Positions 34,445-45,000 of a DNA stretch of 64,000 nucleotides are shown here, one piece after another. The notes beneath the pieces were generated by a model. It saw nothing but the letters and a program-made list of their open reading frames with translations, searched no databases and was not told where the DNA came from. Source of the DNA: Phytoactinopolyspora halotolerans (lineage in GTDB: Bacteria; Actinomycetota; Actinomycetes; Jiangellales; Jiangellaceae); contig NZ_JAAGOA010000007.1 in NCBI RefSeq assembly GCF_010550675.1, forward strand, positions 222,001-286,000, given 5' to 3'. The position numbers and the translations under genes are program-made. The stretch's first letter is position 1; every line of letters starts with the position of its first letter.

Positions 34445-34811
34445 CCCGTACCGGGTCGCCCAGGCGTACACACCCGACTCTGTCTGGCGCAACCGCGACG
34501 AGTTCATCACCGGCCGAGCCGCTATCCAGGACTTCCTCCGGCGCAAATGGGAGCGCGAGCTCGACTATGTGCTCCGCAAGCAACTCTGGGCGTTCACGGA
34601 GAATCGGATCGCCGTCCGTTTCCAGTACGAGTGGCACGACCACAGCGGCCAGTGGTGGCGCAGCTACGGCAACGAGCAATGGAGCTTCGCGCCCAACGGT
34701 CTGATGGAGCGCCGCGAGGCAAGCATCAACGACGTGCGGATCGAATCGGACCAGCGGCGGATCTTCGGCGCCCGTCCGGCGCACGACACCACGGACCTGC
34801 CGGTGCATTGA
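34359..34811 (+). CDS. DUF1348 (NTF2-like) protein
   Basis: A 150-residue SnoaL/NTF2-fold protein of the DUF1348 family: [35 protein letters not shown] and FEYEW-like [21 protein letters not shown]. Function unknown; the cone fold usually binds a small hydrophobic ligand or serves as an enzyme. GAGGAG precedes the ATG at 34359, inside the reductase frame. Confidence 0.85.
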   Translation: MNRPPLPPFTLDSALLKVQAAEDAWNTRDPYRVAQAYTPDSVWRNRDEFITGRAAIQDFLRRKWERELDYVLRKQLWAFTENRIAVRFQYEWHDHSGQWWRSYGNEQWSFAPNGLMERREASINDVRIESDQRRIFGARPAHDTTDLPVH

Positions 34812-34867
34812 CGACGCGTGTCGCGGTACCGATCGTCGCGCGGTGCGAGGCGCGTTACGGTGGCTCG

Positions 34868-35368
34868 ATGAACGAGTTGGCGGCCCGCCGGTTCAAGGCA
34901 TACGCACGCGACTGCATCGGCTATGCGGCGATCGCCGCGGCCACGGCTCCGCTCGGCGTCGCGATGCGCAACGCCGGGCGGGGCAGGAGCCGTGCCTTCG
35001 TCCTGGCGGTCAGCGCCGTTCCGCCGATCCTGGCGACGCTGCGGGCGGCCCGCCAGGAATCCACGTCCGGAGCCACCGAGGGGAAGCGCCACTACGGGCT
35101 GCACGTGACGAACCCGCACCACGGGGTGCCGTCGTTCGGACGCGCATTGATACGCAACGCCATCAAGATCGGCATCCCGTGGCAGACCGGCCATGTAGTG
35201 GCCGTCGGCGCCGCCTTCGGTGGTTTCGAGCGACGGGACCCGCTGACGGTCTCCGCCGCCGCGGTCACCTATCCGATGATCGGTGTGCTGGCTGCGGGGG
35301 TGGCGGTCGGTTCCGGCCGCGGGATCCACGATCGCGCCGCTCGAACCCGCGTGCGGAGTGTCCGCTGA
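34868..35368 (+). CDS. RDD-family membrane protein
   Basis: A 166-residue small membrane protein. The ARRFKAYARDCIGY start places Arg and Asp in the first helix as in RDD proteins, and TEGKRHYGLHVT followed by SFGRALIRNAIKIGIPWQTGH is the RDD C-terminal signature. About three to four membrane segments. Function unknown. It may be cotranscribed with the upstream redox cluster (56-base gap). Confidence 0.75.
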   Translation: MNELAARRFKAYARDCIGYAAIAAATAPLGVAMRNAGRGRSRAFVLAVSAVPPILATLRAARQESTSGATEGKRHYGLHVTNPHHGVPSFGRALIRNAIKIGIPWQTGHVVAVGAAFGGFERRDPLTVSAAAVTYPMIGVLAAGVAVGSGRGIHDRAARTRVRSVR

Positions 35369-35370
35369 GC

Positions 35371-35925
35371 TCAGTGGGACGCGTGGATCACCTGCAGCGT
35401 CTTGCGCCCGCTCGGGCGCTCGACGGCTCGGACGTCGTTCAGGCCCAGGCGTTCCAGATGCGCGATCACCTCGGCGGTCTGCGCGGCGGTGATCCCATGA
35501 CCGGGCCGCTTGAGCAGGCGCTCGGCGATCAGCAGCCGTCCACCGGGAGCGAGCTTGGCCGCCTGCTCGGCCAGGCCGGCTTCGCGGTCCGGCCAGTGGT
35601 GCATCGATGCGATCGACCAGATGGCGGTGAACGTGCCGTCGTCGAATGGCAGCTTCTCGGCGCTACCCTCCCGGATGTCCGCGCCGGGCACCCGATCACG
35701 GACCATATCCACGAAGGTGGATGACGGATCCACGGCGGCGACCCGATCGGCGCCGATACGTTCCGCCGCGAGTGCCACAGCCGTGCCCGGGCCGCAGCCG
35801 ACTTCCAGGACGCGATCACCGTCGCGGAGTTCCAGCAGCTCGATGACCACCGCGTTCGACGGTGACCTGCGGTACAGCCACCCGTACACCCGCGCCGCGA
35901 CCGCTCCGAAACCTCGCACGACCAT
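35371..35925 (-). CDS. Class I SAM-dependent methyltransferase
   Basis: A 184-residue methyltransferase with VLEVGCGPGTAVALAAERIG (motif I), VAAVDPSS (motif II) and LAPGGRLLIAERL. The substrate is unknown. The ATG at 35925 was chosen; GTG at 35940 is an alternative. It converges on the RDD gene with only two bases between stops. Confidence 0.85.
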   Translation of the reverse strand: MVVRGFGAVAARVYGWLYRRSPSNAVVIELLELRDGDRVLEVGCGPGTAVALAAERIGADRVAAVDPSSTFVDMVRDRVPGADIREGSAEKLPFDDGTFTAIWSIASMHHWPDREAGLAEQAAKLAPGGRLLIAERLLKRPGHGITAAQTAEVIAHLERLGLNDVRAVERPSGRKTLQVIHASH

Positions 35926-36088
35926 CAGGCTACTCAGCACCCCGCACGCCGGCTAGCGACCACGCCCGTATCAGCCGGGTCATCTCCGAGTAGCGAGCCG
36001 GTCCACTGATCGCCGCCTTGGCGTCATCGTGCCGCTATGTCGTCGCTCTAGCGTTGCCGGCACTTGCAGTCGTGGGAGGAGTGCCTTC

Positions 36089-37624
36089 ATGGACCTGCAC
36101 CTCGGACGTCGACGTTTTCTCCAGCTGGGCGGGGTCACCGCGGCCGCGGCGCTGACGCCTGCCGCCATCGCTACGGCGGCACCGGCCCGGTCGCGGAGGC
36201 TTCCGGACGGTGTCTTCTCGCTGGGCGTAGCCTCCGGCGATCCGCTACCCGATCGGGTGGTCATCTGGACGCGTCTGGCTCCGGATCTGCTCGCGCTCGA
36301 CGGCTCCGGCGGTATGCCCGCATGGGACGTGCCGGTGCAGTGGCAGGTCGCCCATGACGAGCGGTTCTCCGACGTCGTGCGGGGCGGCGTGGCACGAGCC
36401 ACGGCGGAGGACGCGCATTCCGTGCACGTCGACGTCGCCGGCCTGGAGCCGGCCCGCTGGTACTTCTACCGGTTCCGCACGCAACGGGAGATCAGCCCGG
36501 TGGGCATGATGCGTACCGCTCCCGCGCCGGGCCAGACGCCGAACTCGTGGCGGTTCGCGATTGCCAGCTGCCAGAACTACGCGGCCGGTTACTACACGTC
36601 GTACCAGAACATGCTCAAGGAGAACCCGGACATCGTCTTCCACCTCGGCGACTACATGTACGAAGGCGGCGCGCAAGGCAGCCTCGGCCGGGGTCACGTC
36701 CCCTCGCACGAGGTACGGGATCTCGCCGGTTACCGGGTGCGATTGGCGCAGTATCGAAGCGACCCCGACCTGATGGCCATGCACGCCGCGGCGCCGTTCG
36801 CGGTGACCTTCGATGACCACGAGGTGGAGAACAACTGGAGCGCCGAGGACGCCGATCCGGACGTGCCGGCCGAGGAGTTCGCCCGCCGCAAGGCCGAGGC
36901 GTTCAAGGCGTACTGGGAGCACATGCCGCTGCGGGAGGCACAGCGTCCATCCGGCGCGCACATCCAGCTGTACCGGCGGCTGCACTGGGGCGAGCTGGCG
37001 ACGATCAACCTCCTGGACACCCGCCAATACCGCAGTGACCAGGTCAGCGACCCGGAGGCCGATTCCCCGGAGGCCTGGGATCCGGACCGGAAGATGCTCG
37101 GGGACGCCCAGATGCAGTGGTTGCTCGATGACCTGGCGACGTCGACGGCCCGCTGGAACGTGCTGGCTCAGCAGGTACCGTTCTTCGAGGATCCCGACGT
37201 CGGGCTGGAGAGCGACAAGTGGGACGGTTACCGCGTCGCACGTCAGCGCATCCTCGACGAACTGGCCTCCGGCCGGGCACGCAATCCGCTCGTCCTCTCC
37301 GGCGACATCCACGCCAACCGCGCCGCGGACATCAAGGCCGACTTCCAGGACCCGGAGTCCGCGACCGTGGGCACGGAGTTCACCGGCACCTCGATCAGCA
37401 GCGGCGGCGACACGAATCAGTCCGCGGACCTGGATCCCGACCCCGACAACCCGCACATCCGCCTCAAGGGCACCGGCCGGGGCTATGTCTCGTTCCACGT
37501 CACCGCTGAGGCGTGTCGCGGTGACTTCCGCGTGGTGGACACCGTGGAGCAGCCCACCTCCGGCGCGCGGACGGCTGTGTCGTTTGTGGCCGAGGACGGC
37601 GTCCCCGGGCTCACCCGCGCCTGA
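36089..37624 (+). CDS. Tat-exported PhoD-family alkaline phosphatase
   Basis: A 511-residue secreted phosphodiesterase/phosphomonoesterase. A twin-arginine signal (GRRRFLQLGGVTAAAALTP) sits near residue 7. The Fe/Ca ligand motifs of PhoD are visible: HLGDYMYEGG, TFDDHEVENNW and LSGDIHANRAAD. The role is phosphate scavenging from phosphoesters outside the cell. GGGAGGA precedes the ATG at 36089. No Pho box was identified. Confidence 0.92.
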   Translation: MDLHLGRRRFLQLGGVTAAAALTPAAIATAAPARSRRLPDGVFSLGVASGDPLPDRVVIWTRLAPDLLALDGSGGMPAWDVPVQWQVAHDERFSDVVRGGVARATAEDAHSVHVDVAGLEPARWYFYRFRTQREISPVGMMRTAPAPGQTPNSWRFAIASCQNYAAGYYTSYQNMLKENPDIVFHLGDYMYEGGAQGSLGRGHVPSHEVRDLAGYRVRLAQYRSDPDLMAMHAAAPFAVTFDDHEVENNWSAEDADPDVPAEEFARRKAEAFKAYWEHMPLREAQRPSGAHIQLYRRLHWGELATINLLDTRQYRSDQVSDPEADSPEAWDPDRKMLGDAQMQWLLDDLATSTARWNVLAQQVPFFEDPDVGLESDKWDGYRVARQRILDELASGRARNPLVLSGDIHANRAADIKADFQDPESATVGTEFTGTSISSGGDTNQSADLDPDPDNPHIRLKGTGRGYVSFHVTAEACRGDFRVVDTVEQPTSGARTAVSFVAEDGVPGLTRA

Positions 37625-37629
37625 TCCCA

Positions 37630-37649
37630 GGCGGCCGGAACCGGCCGCA
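37630..37649. terminator. Hairpin after the PhoD gene
   Basis: GCGGCCGG (37631-37638) and CCGGCCGC (37641-37648) form a perfect inverted repeat six bases after the stop codon; the stable form is a seven-pair stem with a four-base loop. No T-run. Confidence 0.5.
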
Positions 37650-37708
37650 GGGTCAGGCCAGGGCGACCGGCAAGGGCGAACAGCAGGAGCGGCCAGTACG
37701 TTGGTCCG

Positions 37709-38920
37709 ATGAGCGAGTCAACGACGACGGATCTTCGCGTGGGAGTCCTGGGCCTCGGCAATCGCGGACGGCTGGCCCGACACGCCCATCGGCCCGGCGA
37801 CGGCGCCCGGGTGGTGGCCGCGGCCGATCCCAACCCGGCCACGTTCTCCGCCGCCCGGAACTGGTTCGGCCAGGAGCTCACGACCGTCGCGGATCATCGC
37901 GACCTCCTCCACGCCGGGCTCGACGCCGTCATGATCCTCACGCCGGATCACACCCACGAGGAGCTCGCCGTGAGGTTCCTCGAGGCCGGGATCGCCGTGT
38001 ACCTGGAGAAGCCGATGGCGATCACGGTCGACGGCTGCGACCGGATCCTGCAGACCGCGCGGCGGCACGGCACCCGCCTGTACGTCGGGCACAACATGCG
38101 CCACATGCCGGTCGTGCTGCTGATGCGCGAACTCATCCAGAACGGGGAGATCGGCGAGGTAACCGCCGTCTGGTGCCGGCATTTCGTCGGACACGGCGGT
38201 GACTTCTACTTCAAGGACTGGCACGCCGAGCAGCGCTACAGCACCAGTTTGCTGCTTCAGAAGGGCGCGCACGACATCGACGTCATCCACTGGCTGGCCG
38301 GCGGATACACCAGCAGGCTCACCGCCATGGGCGCGCTCACCCTCTACGGCCGGATCAGCGACCGGCACGACAACACCGGCCTGGCCGCCGCCGACCTGCG
38401 CCGGCTCGACCGGTGGCCGCCGCTGGCGCAGACCGGGCTCAACCCCACCATCGACGTCGAGGACCTGGAGATGGTGACCATGGCGCTGGACAACGGTGTC
38501 TTCGCCACCTACCAGCAGTGCCAGTACACACCCGACTACTGGCGCAACTACACCGTCATCGGCACCGAGGGCCGCCTGGAGAACTTCGGCGACACCCAGC
38601 CGGGCGCCGTCGTACGGGTATGGAACTCCCGCACCGGCTTCAAACCGGGCGGAGACAAGGAGATCCCCGTGCCCGTGCCCGTCCCCGGCACCGCCCGAGA
38701 CGGGCACGGCGGCGCCGACGCCGCCATCCTGGACGAGTTCCTCGGCTTCGTCCGGCACGGCGGTACGACCAACACCTCGCCCGTCGCCGCTCGCCACAGC
38801 GTCGCCACCGGCGTGCTCGCCGCTCGTTCCCTGCGCTCCGGCGCGGTTCCGCTCGACGTTCCGCCGCTGCCCCCCGATCTCGTCTCGTACTTCGACGACG
38901 GTCAGCCCGCACGGCCCTAG
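37709..38920 (+). CDS. Gfo/Idh/MocA-family sugar dehydrogenase
   Basis: A 403-residue NAD(P)-dependent oxidoreductase: Rossmann motif VGVLGLGNRGRLARHA, the EKP catalytic lysine motif (YLEKPMAIT), and the HDIDVIHWLAGG active-site helix. Substrates in this family are sugars, inositols or glycans. It converges on the sulfatase gene of operon II and may belong functionally to glycan breakdown there. Confidence 0.9.
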   Translation: MSESTTTDLRVGVLGLGNRGRLARHAHRPGDGARVVAAADPNPATFSAARNWFGQELTTVADHRDLLHAGLDAVMILTPDHTHEELAVRFLEAGIAVYLEKPMAITVDGCDRILQTARRHGTRLYVGHNMRHMPVVLLMRELIQNGEIGEVTAVWCRHFVGHGGDFYFKDWHAEQRYSTSLLLQKGAHDIDVIHWLAGGYTSRLTAMGALTLYGRISDRHDNTGLAAADLRRLDRWPPLAQTGLNPTIDVEDLEMVTMALDNGVFATYQQCQYTPDYWRNYTVIGTEGRLENFGDTQPGAVVRVWNSRTGFKPGGDKEIPVPVPVPGTARDGHGGADAAILDEFLGFVRHGGTTNTSPVAARHSVATGVLAARSLRSGAVPLDVPPLPPDLVSYFDDGQPARP

Positions 38921-38938
38921 CGGCCCCGCCGAGACGGG

Positions 38939-40246
38939 TCAGCCGCCGACGTCCGCGGTCCACTCCGTGTGCCGGCGGCGGAACCGCTCCAGCTCGCGGT
39001 CAAGGTCGTCGGCCAGTTCGGAGTGGTCGGCGGAGATGTCGGTCGTCTCCGCGTGATCGGCGATGACGTCGAAGAGCGCGCGATCGACGACGTACGGCGG
39101 CGTCATCCCTTCCTGGCCGTGATGGACGCGTTTGAACCGGCCGCGGCGCACCGCCCACTGCCCATCGTGGGTCCAGAACACCGAACGCTCGTCGTTCTCC
39201 GTTCCGCTCGCGGCCGTCTGCCAACCCTCCAGCACGGAGCGGCCGTCGACCCCATCGAGTGCGCCGGGTTCTCCGTCGACGGCGTCGAGGACGGTCGGGA
39301 GCACGTCCATCATCATGCCCACGCCCTGGTACTCGACCCCGGACGGCAGCTGCCCCGGCCACGACACGATCGACGGCACGCGGATACCGCCCTCGAACAC
39401 GGAGCCCTTCGTTCCCCGGAGCCCGCCGGTGGATCCGCCGTCGTACGACACTTCCTCACCGTCGAGCCAGTTGCGGCTCTCCGCCGAGGGACCGTTGTCG
39501 GAGGAGAAGAAGACCAGCGTGTTGTCCCGCAGGCCCAGCCGGTCGAGCGTGTCGATGATCCGTCCGATGGCGTCGTCCATCGCGGCCACCATGGCGGCCT
39601 GCAGCCGGCGGCCGCCGGGCAGGTGCGCGTACCGGTCGACGTACTCCGCGGGAGCGTGCATCGGATAGTGCGGCGCGTTGAACGGGACGTAGCAGAAGAA
39701 CGGCCGGTCGGCGTTGCTCTCGATGAACTCCGCCGCACGATCGCCGATCACCGTGGTCAGGTACTCGCCGTTGAGCCACACCTCGTCGTCGCCGTCCCAG
39801 AGGTCGTGGACCGGATTGTGCGCACCCCAGTAGTAGATGTGCGAGTAGTAGTCCACGCAGCCCGCGCGGAATCCGAAGCTCTCGTCGAACCCGTAGCGCG
39901 TGGGGCTGTACTCTTCGGCCGCCCCGAGGTGCCACTTACCGAAGATCCCCGTCGCATACCCCCGGCGACGCAGCTCGCTCGCCAGCGTCTCCTGCTGCGG
40001 AAGGCCGGCGGTGCGACGCGTCCCGCCCAGGATCGTCTCCACGCCCGCATGAGCCGGATACCGCCCGGTCAGCAGCGACGCCCGCGACGGCGAGCAGACC
40101 GGCGAGTTCGAGTACCACTGCGGCAACCGCACGCCCGAGTCGCACAGCCGGTCGATGGCTGGCGTGGCCACGTCGTCGGCCCCGAAGCATCCGACGTCGC
40201 CGAAGCCGAGGTCGTCGGCGTAGATGATCACGACGTTAGGTCTCAT
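38939..40246 (-). CDS. Type I sulfatase (formylglycine-dependent)
   Basis: A 435-residue sulfatase with metal ligands NVVIIYADDLGFGD at the start and the CxPxR modification motif CSPSRASLLTGRYP (Cys51 to be oxidised to formylglycine). No signal peptide, so it acts in the cytoplasm on an imported sulfated sugar or, less likely, is secreted by another route. Its first codons overlap the end of the GH2 gene by 11 bases. It is the last gene of operon II. Confidence 0.92.
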   Translation of the reverse strand: MRPNVVIIYADDLGFGDVGCFGADDVATPAIDRLCDSGVRLPQWYSNSPVCSPSRASLLTGRYPAHAGVETILGGTRRTAGLPQQETLASELRRRGYATGIFGKWHLGAAEEYSPTRYGFDESFGFRAGCVDYYSHIYYWGAHNPVHDLWDGDDEVWLNGEYLTTVIGDRAAEFIESNADRPFFCYVPFNAPHYPMHAPAEYVDRYAHLPGGRRLQAAMVAAMDDAIGRIIDTLDRLGLRDNTLVFFSSDNGPSAESRNWLDGEEVSYDGGSTGGLRGTKGSVFEGGIRVPSIVSWPGQLPSGVEYQGVGMMMDVLPTVLDAVDGEPGALDGVDGRSVLEGWQTAASGTENDERSVFWTHDGQWAVRRGRFKRVHHGQEGMTPPYVVDRALFDVIADHAETTDISADHSELADDLDRELERFRRRHTEWTADVGG

Positions 40247-42074
40247 CGCGTTCGGCGCTCCTCCTCTCGATCGCCGCGGTCCTGTTCTGAGCGGCGCGGA
40301 TCCTGTCCAGGTCGAACTTACTGCTGCGGTCGAAGGCGAAGATGCCGTTCTGCTCCTGGAACACGTCCGTCAGCTGGGTGTAGCAGTACCCGAACATGTC
40401 CGGGTGGTCGAGCAGGGCCGCGACCAGACCCTCGAACCGGGTGTAGAACTCCTCGATGTTCCGCACCCGGTCGCCGTACCCCCACGACTCGCGGACGGAC
40501 TGCGGCCGGTCCGCCTCGTCGGGGTTCCACCAGATGCCGCCGAACTCGCTGACGAAGAACGGCTGCCCGCGATAGGCGATCGACCAGGACTCACCGGTGA
40601 GGTCGGAGCGGTTCACATACGGATCGCCCTCGGCCAGACGTGCGTAGTTCGCCGCGAAGGCCTGCGGATCCTGCTCGTAGTCGTGGCTGTCGAAGACGTC
40701 CGACTCGGCGATACGGTGCGCGTAACCGGACGTGTCCAGGACCGGGCGCGACGTGTCGAACGCCTTCGTCGCCAGGAACATCCCGCGCATCACGTCGTCC
40801 AGCGGGGTGATGCGGTCGCCGTAGGCCTGCCAGGTCTCGTTCATCGGGCACCAGCCGATGATCGATGGGTGGGAGTAGTCCCGCTCCAGCACCTCCAGCC
40901 ACTCCTGGACATAGGAGGCGTCCGGCTGTTGATTGGTGCTCATTCCCTCCCACGTGTTGCAGCCCCAGTCGCCGAACTCACCCCAGACCAGGTAACCCAG
41001 CCGGTCGGCATGGTAAAGGAATCGCTCCTCGAACACCTTCTGATGAAGTCGCGCCCCATTGAAGCCGGCGGCGAGGGAGAGCTCGATGTCGCGCACCAGG
41101 TCGTCATCGCTGGGTGCGGTCATCAGGCCGTCCGGGTAATACCCCTGGTCGAGGACGAGCCGCTGGAACACCACCTCTCCGTTGAGCCGGATCTCCCTGC
41201 CGGTGATCCCGACGCTGCGCAGCCCGGCGTAGGAGTCCACCCCGTCCACCAGCCGCCCGTCGGCGTCCCGCAGTTCGAACCGGATGTCGTAAAGGAACGG
41301 ATAGGTCGTCGACCACAGGCGTATCCGCTCGTCCGGCAGGACGAGGCTGAGCCGGGGCGCCAGGTCCAGATCGGCACGGACCTCGGCCCGAGCCGCCACC
41401 CCGGTGTTGTCGGACACGACGACCCGGACGGCGCCACCCGGCAGGTTCGCCGAGAGGGGCACCTCGACGTCGAACGATCCGGCCGCGATGTTCGGCGTGA
41501 TCCGCGGGCGCCGGATGGCGGTCGGCGGCACCGGTTCCATCCAGACCGTCTGCCAGATGCCCGTCGTCCGCCAGTACTTCGCCGCCCGGGGGGCGTACTC
41601 CTGGGACTGCTTGCCGCGCGCCTGCGGCGCATGCGGCTCGTCCCGGGCACGCACCACCAGGGGCACCTGCTTCCCCGCGGGTGCGGCGTCGGTGATGTCG
41701 ACGGTGAACCCGGAGAACCCGCCGCGATGCCGCCCCACCTCGATACCTCCGACCCACACGGTCGCGTCATGGTCGACCGCGCCGAAATGCAGAAGCACTC
41801 GGCTGCCGGCCCAGTCCTCCGGGACTTCGATCATGCGCCGGTACCAGACGGCGCGCATGAAGTCGCGCTCGCCGACTCCGGAGAGTGCGGCCTCGGGCGC
41901 GAACGGCACCAGGATCTCGCCCGCCAGGTCGGCGTCGCGCAGGCCGCGCTCCAGCCCGCTGTCCGCCCGATCGATCTCGAAGCCCCAGCGGCCGTTGAGG
42001 TTCAGCCATCGTTCCCGGCGGAACTGTGGCCGCGGATACTCGCCGCGGGGCGTGGGCGGCTGCTGATCGGGCAT
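40236..42074 (-). CDS. GH2-family beta-glycosidase
   Basis: A 612-residue glycoside hydrolase family 2 enzyme: N-terminal jelly-roll (WLNLNGRWGFEID, VLLHFGAVDHDATVWVGG), immunoglobulin-like domain and TIM barrel with the acid/base in CPMNETW and the likely nucleophile in FVSEFGG. Short GH2 members include beta-galactosidases, glucuronidases and mannosidases; the neighbouring alpha-mannosidase makes beta-mannoside or a related linkage plausible. No signal peptide. GAAAGGA precedes the ATG at 42074. Confidence 0.88.
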   Translation of the reverse strand: MPDQQPPTPRGEYPRPQFRRERWLNLNGRWGFEIDRADSGLERGLRDADLAGEILVPFAPEAALSGVGERDFMRAVWYRRMIEVPEDWAGSRVLLHFGAVDHDATVWVGGIEVGRHRGGFSGFTVDITDAAPAGKQVPLVVRARDEPHAPQARGKQSQEYAPRAAKYWRTTGIWQTVWMEPVPPTAIRRPRITPNIAAGSFDVEVPLSANLPGGAVRVVVSDNTGVAARAEVRADLDLAPRLSLVLPDERIRLWSTTYPFLYDIRFELRDADGRLVDGVDSYAGLRSVGITGREIRLNGEVVFQRLVLDQGYYPDGLMTAPSDDDLVRDIELSLAAGFNGARLHQKVFEERFLYHADRLGYLVWGEFGDWGCNTWEGMSTNQQPDASYVQEWLEVLERDYSHPSIIGWCPMNETWQAYGDRITPLDDVMRGMFLATKAFDTSRPVLDTSGYAHRIAESDVFDSHDYEQDPQAFAANYARLAEGDPYVNRSDLTGESWSIAYRGQPFFVSEFGGIWWNPDEADRPQSVRESWGYGDRVRNIEEFYTRFEGLVAALLDHPDMFGYCYTQLTDVFQEQNGIFAFDRSSKFDLDRIRAAQNRTAAIERRSAERDET

Positions 42075-42097
42075 GGGTGTCCTTTCCGGGTCGGGGG

Positions 42098-45000
42098 TCA
42101 CGCGGCAGGGTTGCGGAACCGCAGCGTGAGCAGCTCGAACGGGCGCAGCAGCAGATCGACGCCGGAGCCAGTGCGCACGCCACGCACGGTCTGGCTCGGC
42201 TTCTCGCGCTCGAGCAGATCGGTCGCGGCGACGTCGCTCCACGCGAAGGACGTGTGCACCGTCGCCGCGGAGCGATTGCCGTGTGCCTCGTAGAGCCGTA
42301 CGACGACGTCACCGGAACGGTCTTCGGCCAGCTTGACACTCTCGACGACGACGGCGGGGTCCGTGACCCGAAGCAGCGGTTCGACCGGAGCGCCCCTGGC
42401 CACGCGCAACGGCAGATGCTGTGCGTAGCCGTCGGCGATCGCCTCGGGTATCCCGCCGGGGCGCAGGCTCACCGTGAACGAGTGCCGTCCCTGGTCCGCA
42501 CCTGGATCGGGGTAGCGGGGCGCCCGCAGCAGCGAGAGCCGGGCGGTCGTCATCGGCCGTCCGTCGGGAGCCTGGCCGTTGCGAACGTCGTGCCCATAGA
42601 CCACGTCGTTCGCGATGGCGACACCGTAACCGGGCTCCCCGACATGGATCCAGCGATGCGCGACCGTCTCGAACTTCGCCGCGTCCCAAGACGTGTTCTG
42701 ATGGATCGGCCGGTGCAGATGACCGAACTGGATCTCCGACGTTGCCCGCTCGGCCCTGACGTCGAGCGGGAACGCGAGCTTGAGCAGCTTCTCCGACTCG
42801 TGCCAGTCGATCTCGAAACCGTACTCGACGCGCCCGTCCACCAACCGGATGGTCATCTCGATCGACGTGGCACCCAGCTCGTGCCGGACGAGGACCGCAT
42901 CGTCGGCGATACCGACGGAGACCGGCTCACGCAGGTCGCGCCCGCTGCGTTTGTCCTCGTCGTTGATGTCCCACGCATCCCACTCGCGCGGCGTGTCCCG
43001 GAAGAGCTGGAGGACGCCGCCCGGAACGCCGCCGGGCAGCAGCTCGCGTTCGGTCGTCCGGTCGACGACGGAGGAGAGCGTGCCGTCCCGGTCGACCTCG
43101 ACGCGCAACGACGAGTCCTCCAGGACGAACCGGTCACCGTCGGCGTACGGGGCCGCCGGCGCGATCTCCGTCGCCACCGAGATACCGCATGCGGGGACGC
43201 CGTGCCGCGCATACGGGCCGGCGTTCGCCGCGAGCGGGGTGTCGCCGTCGCCGCCGAGCGTGTCCAGCGACGTGTCGATCAACCGCGTCAGATCCGCGGC
43301 GACCCGCTGGTAGTTGCGTTCCGCCTCCTGATGCACCCAGGCGATCGAGGTGCCGGGCAGGATGTCGTGGAACTGTTGCAGCAGCACCGTCTGCCACGCA
43401 CTCTCCAGCGCGTCGTACGGGTAGGGGGCGCCGCGCTGCACGGCCGCGGTCGCCGCCCACAGCTCGGCCTCACGGAGCAGGGCCTCGCTGTGCCGGTTGC
43501 CGCGCTTGCTCCGCTGTTGCGAGATCAGGGTGCCGCGGTGGAGTTCGAGGTACATCTCGCCCACCCACACCGGGGGGTCGGACAACTCCTCCTCGGCCGT
43601 GGTGAAGAAGCTGTGCGGGTCGCTCAGCCGGACCCGCGGCGAGCCGTCGAGGTCCTGCTTGCGCTCCGCGGCGGCCAGCATCTCCCGGGTGGGTCCGCCG
43701 CCGCCGTCGCCCCAGCCGAACAGGCCGAGGACGTGCCGCGCCGCGCCCTTCTGCCGGAAGGACCGCTCGGTACGGGCCAGATCGTGGGCCCCGAGGTCGG
43801 AGTTGTAGGTCTCCGCCGGCGGAAAGTGCGTGAACACGCGGGAGCCGTCGATGCCTTCCCAGTGGAAACTGGAGTGCGGCATCGGGTTGGTCTCGTTCCA
43901 CGACGGCTTCTGGGTGAGGAAGTAGCGCGCACCCGCGGCCCGCACGAGCTGCGGGAGCGCGGCGCTGTACCCGAACGAGTCGGGTAACCAGACCTCCTCG
44001 CTGTCGACGCCGAACTCCTCCAGGAAGAACCGCTTGCCGAGGACGAACTGCCGCGCCAGCGCCTCACCGCCGGGCATGTTGGTGTCCGACTCGACCCACA
44101 TGCCGCCGACCGGACGGATCACGCCGGCGGCCACCGCCTTGCGGACGCGCTCGAACAGCGCCGGCTGGCTCTCCTTGAGCCATGCGTACTGCTGGGCGGA
44201 GGAGGCGGCGAAGACAAAGCCGGGATGGCGTTCTGCCAGGTCGAGCACGTTGGCAAAGGTCCGCGCGACCTTCCGCACGGTTTCCCGGGTCGGCCACAGC
44301 CAGGCGCAGTCGATGTGCGCATGTCCCACCGCCGAGACGATCAGTGAGCTCTCGGCCGCGCGACTGGCCAGCACCGGAGCGAGCGCCTGGCGTCCGAGCG
44401 CCGCGGTGCCGGGCACATCGTCCGGGTCCATGACGTCGACCATGCGCTCGAGCGCGTGCACGATCTCGGCGCGACGCGACCCGGCGGCCGGCAGCACGTC
44501 AACGAGCCCGTCCAGGGTGACGATGTCTTGCAGCAGTTCCCAGACGACCCGGTCACGCCGGGACACCGACACCTCGGCGAGCCGGTACTGTGGCGCGTCG
44601 CCCGCCGTGGCCTTGTCCCCGAGCGTGGTCGGCTCGTATTCGTACGGCACCTGGACGACGGGATTCGCCGCCGCCTCGATCAGCAGCCGGAACGGCCCCG
44701 GCTCGGGCAGCGGAACCCAGGCGTTGAGTGGTTCGAGTCCCTTGACGACCGTCCCGTCCGGTCGATACACCGTCCCCTCTGCCTGGAAACCGGGCTGCTC
44801 GTCGGTGAAGCCGAGGTCGACCACGAGCTCCGTCTCGGCCGGGTCCCAGTCCGCCGGGACCTCGCCGCGGACGTCGAACCAGACCGTGTCCCAGGGCCGT
44901 CCCCACTCCTGACCGATCGAGAACGGTTCGAACGGCTGCGCCACGGCATGCTCGAAGGGGACCGGCTCGCCGCCTACCGTCCACGCCGCCAGTTGGACGG

